This document shows, piece after piece, positions 31,493 through 38,090 of a DNA stretch of 64,000 bases. This stretch comes from Streptomyces polyasparticus. Its GTDB lineage: Bacteria > Actinomycetota > Actinomycetes > Streptomycetales > Streptomycetaceae. The position numbers were made by a program, and so were the translations under genes. Below the pieces are notes generated by a model that had not been told where the DNA came from, did no database searches, and saw nothing but the letters and a program-made list of their open reading frames with translations. How positions within the stretch are numbered: position 1 is the first letter of the stretch; every line of letters begins with the position of its first letter. The stretch lies in assembly GCF_014493765.1 (NCBI RefSeq), contig NZ_JACTVJ010000007.1, forward strand, positions 434,001 to 498,000. Reading direction: 5' to 3'.

Positions 31493-32287
31493 ATGAAGCG
31501 CAGCAACATCGTCATCGCCGGCGTCGCGGTCGCCACCCTGGTCGCGGGCGGCAGTGCCTACGCCTTCGCCACGGGCACCGACACGAGCACCGACAGCACG
31601 GCCTCCGCCGCGAACGAGGCCCGCGACGACGACCGCCGCTCTTCCGGTACGGCCACGGTCTCGAAGGACTCCGGCACCCCGGCCGCCGCGGCCTCGAAGC
31701 TCACCGCCGCCCAGGCGATAGACGCCGCCCTGAAGGCCCAGGCCGGCACCGCGGTCTCCGCCGACCTGGAGGACGACGACTCCGACCGCGACTGGTCCGT
31801 CGAGGTCCTCGGCTCGGGCTCCACCTGGTACGAGATCAAGGTCGACTCCAAGACCGGCAAGATCCTCGCCAAGGAGACCGACCGCGACGACGATGACGAC
31901 GCCCGCGAGGCCCGCGCCGCCCTGAAGGGCTCCTCGGTCTCCGCGAAGCAGGCCGCGGAGATCGCCTCCGCCAAGGGCTTCGTGACCTCGGTCGACCTCG
32001 ACGGCGACGACGACCGCGGCGCCGAGGCCTGGGACGTGGAGACCACGGACGCCAAGGGCAAGGACAGCGACTGGAACGTGGACCTGAAGACGTCCCGTAT
32101 CACCGAGGAGCTGGACGACCGCGACGACCGCGACGACCGCGACGACCGCGACGACGCGGACGACCGTGCCGACGACCGCGACGACCGCGACGACGCGGAC
32201 GACCGTGCCGACGACCGCGACGACCGCGACGACGCGGACGACCGTGCCGACGACCGCGATGACCGCGACGACAAGAACGACGACTGA
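31493..32287 (+). CDS. exported PepSY-domain protein with acidic repeat tail
   Basis: 264 residues from ATG (GGAGG 10 bp upstream). The signal anchor is NIVIAGVAVATLVAGGSAYA. Two PepSY-like units follow (LTAAQAIDAALKA to YEIKVDSKTGKILAKETDRDDDD; VSAKQAAEIASAKGF to WNVDLKTSRITEE). The last ~60 residues are almost only Asp and Arg, from 9- and 39-bp DNA repeats. PepSY proteins modulate extracellular proteases or sense envelope stress and usually sit by a two-component system; none is adjacent. The Asp-rich tail could bind Ca2+. Confidence 0.9.
   Translation: MKRSNIVIAGVAVATLVAGGSAYAFATGTDTSTDSTASAANEARDDDRRSSGTATVSKDSGTPAAAASKLTAAQAIDAALKAQAGTAVSADLEDDDSDRDWSVEVLGSGSTWYEIKVDSKTGKILAKETDRDDDDDAREARAALKGSSVSAKQAAEIASAKGFVTSVDLDGDDDRGAEAWDVETTDAKGKDSDWNVDLKTSRITEELDDRDDRDDRDDRDDADDRADDRDDRDDADDRADDRDDRDDADDRADDRDDRDDKNDD
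32114..32266 (+). repeat. 9-bp and 39-bp tandem repeats encoding Asp/Arg tail
   Basis: Four GACGACCGC units (32114-32149) are followed by three 39-bp units (32150-32188, 32189-32227, 32228-32266) encoding DDADDRADDRDDR each. The third unit has one silent change (gcgat). Confidence 0.93.
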
Positions 32288-32494
32288 CGCCCACCGCGTC
32301 GGGCGGATTCTGCCGGAACGCAGAACACGCTTGCCGGATACCGAGGGGACGCGTCGGGCACGGCCGAGGGGCCGCACGCCTGACCGTCCCCTTTCCCTTG
32401 ATTCCCTTGATTCCCTTGCCTTTTGCCGTCCGCGAGCCGGACGCCCCGGCTTCCACCCTCCGCGGCCACGCCGCCGATGCCATGCTGGTGTCCT

Positions 32495-32537
32495 GATCCT
32501 TCGAATGCCCCGATCCTTCGTATGCCCCGATCCTTCG
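32495..32537. repeat. 17-bp tandem repeat upstream of the DHFR-like gene
   Basis: GATCCTTCGAATGCCCC (32495), GATCCTTCGTATGCCCC (32512) and a partial third (32529) lie 29-71 bp before the gene start, in the likely promoter. A 9-bp repeat (TTGATTCCC type) lies at about 32391-32420. Confidence 0.85.
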
Positions 32538-32565
32538 AACCGTGCAACGGAACAAGGAGAGCGCG

Positions 32566-33219
32566 ATGAGCGATTCGACGAACGATTCGACGAGCGAAGG
32601 GAACGCCCGTACGGGCAAGGTCGTCTGCGACATCACCCTCACCGCCGACGGGTACTCCGCCGGACTCGACCAGACAGAGAAGCGCCCCTTCGGCGAGGAC
32701 GGCGGCGACGGCACGGGCGACAAGCTGCACGCCTGGATGTTCGACACCCCCGAGGAGAACCAGGACGAGGTCGCGCGGGTGCTCGCCGCGGACGCGTTCA
32801 TCATGGGGCGCAACATGTTCGGCCCCGTACGCGGCACGTGGGACCGCCCGTGGAACGGCTGGTGGGGCGACAATCCGCCCTTCCACGCCCCGGTGTTCGT
32901 CCTCACCCACCACGCCCGCGACCCGCAGCCGATGGACGGCGGCACCACGTACCACTTCGTCACCGAAGGCCTCGCCGCGGCCCTCGACCAGGCCCGCAAG
33001 GCGGCGGGCGACGGCGACGTCTGCATCCTGGGCGGCGCGACCACCATCAACCAGTACCTCACCGCCGGCCTGGTCGACGAACTCCGCCTGCACTTCGTCC
33101 CGTTCACACTCGGCGCCGGCACGCGCCTGTTCGAGGACGTCCCGCCCCTGAACCTCCAACAACTGGAATCCCGCGCGGCCAGCCTTGTCACGCATGTCAC
33201 GTATCGCGTGGTGCGGTAG
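32566..33219 (+). CDS. dihydrofolate reductase family protein
   Basis: 217 residues from MSDSTNDSTS (AAGGAG upstream; an ATG at 32542 is less likely). RibD/DHFR fold: VVCDITLTADGYSAG at the N-terminus, FIMGRNMFGPVRG, DVCILGGATTINQYL as NADPH site and ELRLHFVPFTLGAGTRLFE. These YyaP/YwjB-like reductases are not the essential DHFR, and their substrates are mostly unknown. A hairpin follows the gene. Confidence 0.9.
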   Translation: MSDSTNDSTSEGNARTGKVVCDITLTADGYSAGLDQTEKRPFGEDGGDGTGDKLHAWMFDTPEENQDEVARVLAADAFIMGRNMFGPVRGTWDRPWNGWWGDNPPFHAPVFVLTHHARDPQPMDGGTTYHFVTEGLAAALDQARKAAGDGDVCILGGATTINQYLTAGLVDELRLHFVPFTLGAGTRLFEDVPPLNLQQLESRAASLVTHVTYRVVR

Positions 33220-33251
33220 CCCCAACACGGCACAGCGCGGAGACAACGAAG

Positions 33252-33276
33252 GGGCCCGGGTCAATGACCTGGGCCC
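33252..33276. terminator. hairpin beside the decayed tRNA-end copy A
   Basis: 11-bp arms (33252-33262 with 33266-33276, one G-T pair) around AAT. It can end the DHFR-like gene on the + strand. By position and sequence it also corresponds to the tRNA-Gly terminator copies at 33974 and 35829. Confidence 0.75.
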
Positions 33277-33282
33277 TCGTCA

Positions 33283-33330
33283 TGGAGCGGGGGACGAGAA
33301 ACGAACTCGCGCTCCCAGCCGTGGGAAGCT
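33283..33330 (-). repeat. attachment-site copy A (decayed tRNA-Gly 3' end)
   Basis: 48 bp matching the 47-bp core at 34009 and 35865 with a handful of substitutions and one extra base (CAGCCGTGGG for CAGCTTGGG). Only the 3' half of the tRNA is present. Confidence 0.85.
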
Positions 33331-33420
33331 GCGGCCAGTTCGGGCTTGTTTGGGCATTGGCCTGCGCGAACAGCTTTGCCGCTGCCCCTTGGCTGCCTTC
33401 ACCGTGGTTCCCCGCTCGAT

Positions 33421-33439
33421 CTGGTGCGCTTGTGGTGCG
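33421..33439. repeat. decayed arm-type repeat A
   Basis: CTGGTGCGCTTGTGGTGCG aligns with CTGGCACGGGTCTGGCACG at 34162. The surrounding TTCCCCGCTC words are shared as well. It is probably a decayed integrase arm site. Confidence 0.5.
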
Positions 33440-33468
33440 GCCGTGGACAGCCGGGTCAGAACCTGATG

Positions 33469-33882
33469 TCACCTCAGCACGCAGACCACGCGCCCATGGT
33501 TTTCGATCGGCTGTTGTTGTTCGTCTGGGCGAGGCGCGTGCTGGTTGTCTCCGCACCTGAGGACTGTTCCGTTGTCTCCTTCGAATACGGAGACGACACC
33601 TCCGTGTTGGCTACAAGCTCCTTGCTGGCCGATGGAGTCTGACAGCCACCCGTCTGCGCACTCGTAGCCCTGATACGTCCAGTGAACTGGCGTGTACGTG
33701 GCGGATGGTGTCCCAGAACTGACGGGTGGATCTTCGTCATGATCGTTCCACCCACTGAGTTGGGCTGTGACCGGCAGGACGACGAAGATCCCTACGGCCA
33801 AGAGGCTTGCCAGGGAGTAGGCCACCACCTGAGCGACCCGCCAGGTGCGGCTCTCGGTGAGCCTTCGCACGAGATTGCGCAC
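33469..33882 (-). CDS. membrane-anchored DUF3761-like protein
   Basis: 137 residues. One membrane helix at ~18-40 (VVAYSLASLLAVGIFVVLPVTA) follows a basic N-terminus (RRLTESRTWR). The outside domain has CADGWLSDSIGQQGACSQHGGVV, the Cys/His pattern of DUF3761, and further Cys at VLRCGD and VVCVLR. Wobble bias is weaker than in flanking chromosomal genes. It is the only gene between tRNA-end copies A and B, so it is element cargo. Function unknown. Confidence 0.78.
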   Translation of the reverse strand: MRNLVRRLTESRTWRVAQVVAYSLASLLAVGIFVVLPVTAQLSGWNDHDEDPPVSSGTPSATYTPVHWTYQGYECADGWLSDSIGQQGACSQHGGVVSVFEGDNGTVLRCGDNQHAPRPDEQQQPIENHGRVVCVLR

Positions 33883-33973
33883 GGAAGACTTCTAGCGCAG
33901 CGAAGGGCTGTGGTGGGCTTTTTCGCCTGCATTGGCTGCAACTCTCAAGAGCCTCAAGAAGGGCTAGACAACA

Positions 33974-34005
33974 AAGAACCCCCGGGTTGATGACCAGGGG
34001 GTTTC
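33974..34005 (-). terminator. hairpin beside attachment-site copy B
   Basis: AACCCCC (33977-33983) pairs with GGGGGTT (33997-34003). Read leftward it is followed by TTCTTTGTTG. It is homologous in position and in its centre (CCCGGGTTGATGACC) to the real tRNA terminator at 35829. Confidence 0.75.
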
Positions 34006-34008
34006 ACA

Positions 34009-34055
34009 TGGAGCGGGTGACGAGAATCGAACTCGCGCTCTCAGCTTGGGAAGCT
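34009..34055 (-). repeat. attachment-site copy B (tRNA-Gly 3' end)
   Basis: 47 bp identical to 35865-35911, from the CCA end through the anticodon loop. It marks the far end of the 1.9-kb remnant. Confidence 0.95.
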
Positions 34056-34161
34056 CAGGTGATCTAGGCCCGATTTGCGGTCTGACCTGTGGGGGAGCGT
34101 GTTGGCGATCTCCAGTCGAGCTGATCGGTTACCCGCTGTTCCCCGTGGCTCCCCGCTCAAC

Positions 34162-34180
34162 CTGGCACGGGTCTGGCACG
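34162..34180. repeat. arm-type repeat B
   Basis: CTGGCACGGGTCTGGCACG: two CTGGCACG words 11 bp apart, same spacing and order as at 35786. Such paired words flanking the core fit integrase arm sites. Confidence 0.65.
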
Positions 34181-34202
34181 GCCGACTTCGTCTGAGATCG
34201 CT

Positions 34203-34625
34203 TCAGTGGTCGTCGAACCCCCGGAACGTGCCCGAAGTATCTGCCGCATCGGCGAACTCGGCGAAATCCATGTTGGCAATGCTCAAGTTGGCAGAGATCT
34301 CGGGGAACCACTGGACGGGCACGCGGAATGTGCGCCCTGGTTCATCGTAGAGATCGACTGCCAGAAGCGGGTGGGCTGGATCAGTCATGGTGACTGAGTC
34401 TGCCAGGAACATGGTGACGACCTGCTCGTCTTCTGCCGCGGAGGTGTTCTCAGTGACAAGGGCCTCGATACGCACGTCGTTGAAGCGGTGATCGCTTACG
34501 TACGTAGCGATGGCGTACTCATCGGCAGCGTCGATCGCGGCTTGGACCGTGGCCCAAGCCCCGTCATCACTGAAATCGGTGCGTAGGACCAACGAGGTCA
34601 GATCATCCGGGTACGGCAGAGACAT
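34203..34625 (-). CDS. DUF6924-like protein
   Basis: 140 residues from MSLPYPDDLTSLVLRTDFSD; an ATG at 34730 would add 35 unlikely residues. The N-terminal LRTDFSDDGAWATVQAAI and central LLAVDLYDEPGRTFRVPV match the DUF6924 type, soluble and acidic, of unknown role. It lies inside the 1.9-kb tRNA-bounded remnant. Its context with other small cargo would suit an immunity or antitoxin protein, but no partner toxin is seen. Confidence 0.78.
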   Translation of the reverse strand: MSLPYPDDLTSLVLRTDFSDDGAWATVQAAIDAADEYAIATYVSDHRFNDVRIEALVTENTSAAEDEQVVTMFLADSVTMTDPAHPLLAVDLYDEPGRTFRVPVQWFPEISANLSIANMDFAEFADAADTSGTFRGFDDH

Positions 34626-34691
34626 GCGAAGGATGCTCTCACCAGGGCCCGCCACTGTGCAGAGCGGGTGGCGTAGCGGCTTTGGGCTGGA

Positions 34692-34810
34692 GCTGCTTCG
34701 GGGCGAGTGATCATGGCCCCGTAAGCTCATCGCGAGTCGGGCAGTCTGTTGACCTGCCCGTTAAAGCACGACGTTGGGGCCATGATCTTCGAGGCTCGCC
34801 CCAAAGTGGC
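34692..34810. repeat. long imperfect inverted repeat around a 55-bp core
   Basis: GATCATGGCCCC (34709-34720) and GGGGCCATGATC (34776-34787) are perfect inverted arms. Outside them GGGGCGAG (34700-34707) pairs with CTCGCCCC (34795-34802), and the match continues weakly to 34692/34810. The core has its own GGGCAG/CTGCCC hairpin. It could be a MITE, a deleted IS, or a structured RNA. Confidence 0.8.
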
Positions 34811-34865
34811 TGCGTAAAGCCGTGGAGCCGACCGCCCCAGCCACAGAGGGTGTCTCCTACCTCAT

Positions 34866-34965
34866 GCCCGCGCACGCGAGCGCGCCGCCGGGCGCGGCCA
34901 GCCGGGGCGCAGACAGGAGGCAGGCCGCGCCGCACAGGCGGCGCGCGCCCGCGCCGTGCGCGGGC
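34866..34965. repeat. nested inverted repeats, very GC-rich
   Basis: GCCCGCGCACG (34866-34876) pairs with CGTGCGCGGGC (34955-34965). Inside, GCCGCC pairs with GGCGGC and GCGCGGCC with GGCCGCGC. The whole can fold into one long stem. Confidence 0.75.
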
Positions 34966-35105
34966 TCTTGATGAAGTAGGGAAACTCTCACCGGGCTAGC
35001 GGCTCTTGGGCTCTGCCGAGACCTTCCTCGCTGGGGCACTTGGTCCTTCACCTGCACTTATGTGAACGTGTTGGATTGGCATATGTGTCTTCCCTGAAGT
35101 GGCTT

Positions 35106-35119
35106 GTCTCATATGAGAC
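35106..35119. promoter_or_regulatory. perfect 14-bp palindrome before the HTH gene
   Basis: GTCTCATATGAGAC is an exact palindrome ending 19 bp before the HTH start, placed like an autoregulatory operator. A related GGCATATGTGTC lies about 25 bp further upstream. Confidence 0.6.
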
Positions 35120-35138
35120 GGATCGGCACTCTGGGGTC

Positions 35139-35453
35139 ATGTCCAGTCGCCGGAACAAGGCTCGCGGCAAGGCCATGCCGAGGCAGGTGCGTCACAAGGA
35201 ACCGCAGGCGGCCACGAACGCCCAAAACGTCACCCCCGAGGATGCTCGCGCGGAGGCCGTACGACGTCTCTTGGAGCCTGGGGCGGAACGAGTGCGCCTG
35301 GCGGCCGAGTTGGAGCGACTGGACGCCGCTCTGCGCCCTCTCGTTGTCAGCGCGGTGGAGGCTGGTGTGCCGTACCGGCGTATCGCTGAGCTGACGAGCA
35401 TCTCGCGAGCGACGGTGGCTCGTTGGGGCAAACCTGAAGGCGTGGACACATAG
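35139..35453 (+). CDS. small HTH protein
   Basis: 104 residues from MSSRRNKARGKAMPRQ, an Arg/Lys-rich N-terminus. A helical middle (EDARAEAVRRLLEPGAERVRLAAELERLDAALRPLV) is followed by an HTH (VEAGVPYRRIAELTSISRATVARW). It resembles small plasmid or AICE regulators. A 14-bp palindrome lies just upstream. It could start at 35040 but that start runs through the operator. It lies inside the tRNA-bounded remnant and is likely its old control gene. Confidence 0.78.
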   Translation: MSSRRNKARGKAMPRQVRHKEPQAATNAQNVTPEDARAEAVRRLLEPGAERVRLAAELERLDAALRPLVVSAVEAGVPYRRIAELTSISRATVARWGKPEGVDT

Positions 35454-35465
35454 AGAGAGTTGAGC

Positions 35466-35496
35466 GGGTCGCACCCGGGGCTGGCGGGCGCGACCC
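35466..35496 (+). terminator. hairpin between the HTH and Cys-rich genes
   Basis: GGGTCGC (35466-35472) pairs with GCGACCC (35490-35496) around a GC-rich 17-nt loop. It may end or attenuate transcription after the HTH gene. Confidence 0.55.
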
Positions 35497-35520
35497 AACC
35501 GATCCGAAGGGGTTGAAGCC

Positions 35521-35769
35521 ATGTCGAATCGGCTAGGGGCCATTCTGCCCAACACTGTGTGTATGGACTGCGGTGGGAGTGAGCGCGCCATGGATGACGG
35601 ATCGATCACCGGAGTGCCCGGGGAAGACGTTCCTTGTGGCTGCGCTGTGCCGTGCCCGTGCGAGGGCACTGGTTGGATCACGCTCTGGGGGCCGGACCCC
35701 GAGAGCACCGTCGATACTCCGTGCTACTTCGAGCAGGGGCAGCGACAGGCGCAGGCCTACCGAATGTAG
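35521..35769 (+). CDS. small Cys-rich protein
   Basis: 82 residues, MSNRLGAILPNTVCMDCGGSERAM. Cysteines form CMDCGG and CGCAVPCPCEGTGW, able to bind zinc. AAGGGG lies 9-10 bp before the ATG. It lies 67 bp after the HTH gene, probably co-transcribed, and ends just before the arm repeats at the right end of the remnant. In intact elements the integrase usually sits here. Function unknown. Confidence 0.72.
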   Translation: MSNRLGAILPNTVCMDCGGSERAMDDGSITGVPGEDVPCGCAVPCPCEGTGWITLWGPDPESTVDTPCYFEQGQRQAQAYRM

Positions 35770-35785
35770 ATCGAATCCCTCGGTT

Positions 35786-35804
35786 CTGGCACGGATCTGG
35801 CACG
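35786..35804. repeat. arm-type repeat C
   Basis: CTGGCACGGATCTGGCACG has the same words and spacing as 34162-34180. It lies 25 bp left of the tRNA terminator, as an integrase arm site would. Confidence 0.65.
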
Positions 35805-35828
35805 CGACGACTGAGCGAAATCGCACAG

Positions 35829-35858
35829 CAAAAAGGCCCGGGTCGATGACCAGGGCCT
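35829..35858 (-). terminator. tRNA-Gly terminator
   Basis: AGGCCC-g-GGTC-gat-GACC-a-GGGCCT hairpin; read leftward it ends in a T5 tract. It follows the tRNA by a few bases. Confidence 0.9.
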
Positions 35859-35864
35859 GAGCTG

Positions 35865-35938
35865 TGGAGCGGGTGACGAGAATCGAACTCGCGCTCTCAG
35901 CTTGGGAAGCTGATGTTCTACCATTAAACTACACCCGC
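35865..35938 (-). tRNA. tRNA-Gly(CCC)
   Basis: Folds as a complete cloverleaf: acceptor GCGGGTG/CACCCGC, D arm GTTTAATGGTAGAAC, anticodon stem TCAGC/GCTGA with loop TTCCCAA (anticodon CCC), T arm GCGAG-TTCGATT-CTCGT, discriminator U and an encoded CCA. Its 3' 47 bp are duplicated at 34009, marking it as an integration target. Confidence 0.96.
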
Positions 35939-35985
35939 GTGACGCGCGGTCGGTGACCAGCGAATCGTCGCTCACGATACCTCAT

Positions 35986-36019
35986 CGAAGGCCCCCGGTG
36001 CAGAGACCGGGGGCCTTCG
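35986..36019. terminator. 14-bp hairpin upstream of the tRNA
   Basis: Perfect arms 35986-35999 and 36006-36019 with a 6-nt loop. It insulates the tRNA promoter region from the dcd region; which transcript it ends is unclear. Confidence 0.6.
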
Positions 36020-36177
36020 GCGTACCCGGGCCGGGGCGGGTGGGGCGGAAGCGGGTGCGGGGCAAAGGAGTTGAGGCGTACCGTTGGAGAGCGGAGTGCC
36101 GCGTGGAGCTCCGTCCCTTTCATCCCGTAATGTGAGCTTTCGCCGTCATCGACGTGGGGAAGGGACCCGAGGACTTG

Positions 36178-36339
36178 ATGGAGCGCACCGTCGTCCGCTG
36201 TGCCGAGGGGCACGTGTTCAGCACCGTTTCGTTTCCGATGCAGCAGGCCGATCGTCTCGGTCCCGGGCGGTTGATCCGCTGCCCCCGCTGTGCTCGGCTC
36301 CGGCATTCCGTGCCGGTCGAACCGGCCAAGCATCACTGA
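36178..36339 (+). CDS. small zinc-ribbon protein upstream of dcd
   Basis: 53 residues, [20 protein letters not shown]. Pattern RCAEGH...RCPRCARLR supplies C-x-x-x-H and C-x-x-C ligands for one zinc. GAGG lies 5 bp before the ATG; an upstream ATG at 36154 is less likely. It precedes dcd by 86 bp and may share its transcript. Function unknown. Confidence 0.75.
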   Translation: MERTVVRCAEGHVFSTVSFPMQQADRLGPGRLIRCPRCARLRHSVPVEPAKHH

Positions 36340-36425
36340 CACTGCTCTTCACAGAAACAGCTCCGCACAGCGCGCGGGTGCCGCCGGATTTAGGCGGGCC
36401 CGCGCGCTCTGCGTATCCTCGCTAC

Positions 36426-37001
36426 GTGCTTCTCTCAGACAAGGACATCCGGGCCGAGATCGACGCCGGGCGGGTCCGGATCGATCCCTACGACGAATCC
36501 ATGGTGCAGCCGTCGAGCATCGACGTGCGCCTCGACCGCTACTTCCGGGTGTTCGAGAACCACCGCTACCCGCACATCGACCCCGCCATCGAGCAGGCCG
36601 ATCTGACGCGGACGGTGGAGCCGGAGGGCGACGAGCCCTTCATCCTGCACCCCGGCGAGTTCGTGCTCGCCTCCACGTACGAGGTCATCACGCTGCCCGA
36701 CGACCTCGCGAGCCGTCTGGAAGGCAAGTCCAGCCTCGGCCGCCTCGGTCTCGTCACGCACTCCACCGCCGGCTTCATCGACCCGGGCTTCTCCGGGCAC
36801 GTCACGCTCGAGCTCTCCAACCTCGCGACGCTGCCGATCAAGCTCTGGCCGGGCATGAAGATCGGCCAGCTGTGCATGTTCCGGCTCTCCTCGCCGGCCG
36901 AATTCCCGTACGGCAGCGAGCGCTACGGCTCCCGCTACCAGGGGCAGCGCGGCCCGACAGCCTCCCGCTCCTTCCTCAACTTCCACCGCACCCAGGTCTG
37001 A
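36426..37001 (+). CDS. dcd: dCTP deaminase, probably bifunctional with dUTPase
   Basis: 191 residues from a GTG start ([21 protein letters not shown]). Catalytic region [34 protein letters not shown] contains the Ser, Arg and Glu residues of Dcd. It is close to the mycobacterial enzyme, which turns dCTP straight into dUMP. Ends with [12 protein letters not shown]. It supplies dUMP for thymidylate synthesis in the cytosol. Followed 20 bp later by a phosphoribosyltransferase, probably one operon. Confidence 0.96.
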   Translation: MLLSDKDIRAEIDAGRVRIDPYDESMVQPSSIDVRLDRYFRVFENHRYPHIDPAIEQADLTRTVEPEGDEPFILHPGEFVLASTYEVITLPDDLASRLEGKSSLGRLGLVTHSTAGFIDPGFSGHVTLELSNLATLPIKLWPGMKIGQLCMFRLSSPAEFPYGSERYGSRYQGQRGPTASRSFLNFHRTQV

Positions 37002-37021
37002 GAGCGGAAAAGAACGGCACC

Positions 37022-37525
37022 ATGAGCGACGCAGACGTACGCGAGAACCTGACCTACGACGGCTTCGGCAAGGCGGTGCGCGAGCTCGCGCAGACCATCG
37101 CCGACGACGGCTACCGGCCGGACATCGTGCTGAGCATCGCGCGCGGCGGCGTCTTCGTCGCGGGCGGTCTGGCCTACGCCCTCGACTGCAAGAACATCCA
37201 CCTGGTGAACGTGGAGTTCTACACGGGCGTCGGCACCACCCTGGAGATGCCGGTCATGCTGGCGCCCGTCCCCAGCGCGATCGACTTCACCGACAAGAAG
37301 GTCCTCATCACGGACGACGTCGCCGACACCGGCAAGACGCTCAAGCTCGTCCACGACTTCTGCCTGGACACGGTGGCCGAGGTCCGCTCCGCGGTGATCT
37401 ATGAGAAGTCGCACTCGCTGGTGAAGTGCGAGTACGTGTGGAAGCGCACAGACGACTGGATCAACTTCCCGTGGAGCGTCGAGCCGCCCGTCGTACGGCG
37501 TGACGGCCAGGTTCTCGACGCCTAG
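37022..37525 (+). CDS. type I phosphoribosyltransferase
   Basis: 167 residues. The PRPP loop is KKVLITDDVADTGKTLKLV, and IVLSIARGGVFVAGGLAYAL is the usual type I PRT strand-loop. Base specificity is not clear: similar to hypoxanthine/xanthine PRTs, but only fold level is safe. Follows dcd by 20 bp, which fits nucleotide salvage. Convergent with the VOC gene, 14 bp apart. Confidence 0.93.
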   Translation: MSDADVRENLTYDGFGKAVRELAQTIADDGYRPDIVLSIARGGVFVAGGLAYALDCKNIHLVNVEFYTGVGTTLEMPVMLAPVPSAIDFTDKKVLITDDVADTGKTLKLVHDFCLDTVAEVRSAVIYEKSHSLVKCEYVWKRTDDWINFPWSVEPPVVRRDGQVLDA

Positions 37526-37539
37526 GGACGTGCCGCGGC

Positions 37540-37977
37540 TCAGGCCAGCTGCTCGGCCAGGCCGACGATGATGCCCTCCGGGCCGCGGACGTAGCTGAGC
37601 AGGTAGCTGTCCCCGAACCGGGCGATTCCGCCGAGGATTTCGGCGCCGTGCGGGCGCAGACGGGCGACGGTCTCCTCGAGGTCGTCGACGGCGAACATGA
37701 CGCGGTGCGTGCCCAGGATGTTGTGCGGTGGGTTGTGCGGTCCTGCGCTCGCCACCGGGCTGCGGTACCTGCACAGTTCGAGGCGGCTGAGGCCGTCCGG
37801 CGTGCGGACCATCGCGATGTCGCAGTGGACGTCGTCGAGGCCGGTGCACTGGTCGGCGACGGGTCCCTTCACCTCCGTCCTGCCCTCGAGTTCCAGACCG
37901 AGTTCGAGGAAGAACGCGAGCGCGGCCTCCATGTCCTCGACCACGATGCCGACATTGTCCATCCGCTGAACCGCCAT
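37540..37977 (-). CDS. VOC (glyoxalase/bleomycin-resistance fold) protein
   Basis: 145 residues from MAVQRMDNVGIVVED, with AAAGGAG upstream. Two beta-alpha-beta-beta-beta modules: LDNVGIVVEDMEAALAFFLELGLELEG-type start and THRVMFAVDDLEETVARLRPHGAEILG. Metal-binding His/Glu positions are partly kept (GTHRVMF; GIIVGLAEQ). It could be a lyase, an isomerase or a drug-binding protein; the genome context does not decide. Confidence 0.9.
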   Translation of the reverse strand: MAVQRMDNVGIVVEDMEAALAFFLELGLELEGRTEVKGPVADQCTGLDDVHCDIAMVRTPDGLSRLELCRYRSPVASAGPHNPPHNILGTHRVMFAVDDLEETVARLRPHGAEILGGIARFGDSYLLSYVRGPEGIIVGLAEQLA

Positions 37978-38009
37978 GCCGCTCACTCCTTTCGGGGGTG
38001 CGGCCGATG

Positions 38010-38058
38010 GTACGAGGAAGGGGCCGACTGATCCGGTCAGTCGGCCCCTTCCTCGTAC
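38010..38058 (-). terminator. 22-bp perfect hairpin after the Yip1 gene
   Basis: Arms 38010-38031 and 38037-38058 are perfectly complementary with loop TCCGG. It follows the Yip1-like gene stop by 32 bp and has no U tract. One of the strongest hairpins in the window. Confidence 0.92.
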
Positions 38059-38090
38059 ACACGTAACGGCGTACCCGCGGACAACCGCGG

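Larger units (their letters stand above)
33883..34202. other. gene-free attachment region B
   Basis: 320 bp without a gene. It carries a terminator-like hairpin, the 47-bp tRNA-end copy, and the CTGGCACG arm pair, in that order. Confidence 0.7.
34626..35138. other. gene-free structured stretch of the remnant
   Basis: 513 bp without a credible gene. It holds two large inverted repeats (34692-34810 and 34866-34965) and a perfect 14-bp palindrome (35106-35119) before the HTH gene. This could be a former origin or transfer locus. Confidence 0.6.
33283..35911. mobile_element. serial integration scar at tRNA-Gly(CCC): two nested element remnants
   Basis: Three same-direction copies of the tRNA 3' end plus terminator lie at 33.25-33.33 (A, decayed), 33.97-34.06 (B, intact 47 bp) and 35.83-35.91 kb (C, in the whole tRNA). 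This is the pattern left by integrases that recombine into a tRNA 3' end: A-B (0.7 kb) is an old remnant, B-C (1.9 kb) a newer one. Genes inside are small and less GC-rich than the rest. No integrase, Rep or transfer gene remains, so it is defective. Confidence 0.8.

Noticed and set aside
32114-32266. CRISPR-like array
   Set aside because: Units are contiguous with no spacers and lie in frame inside the PepSY gene.
33200-35900. Integrase gene inside the tRNA-bounded region
   Set aside because: No frame shows tyrosine or serine recombinase motifs; the element is defective.
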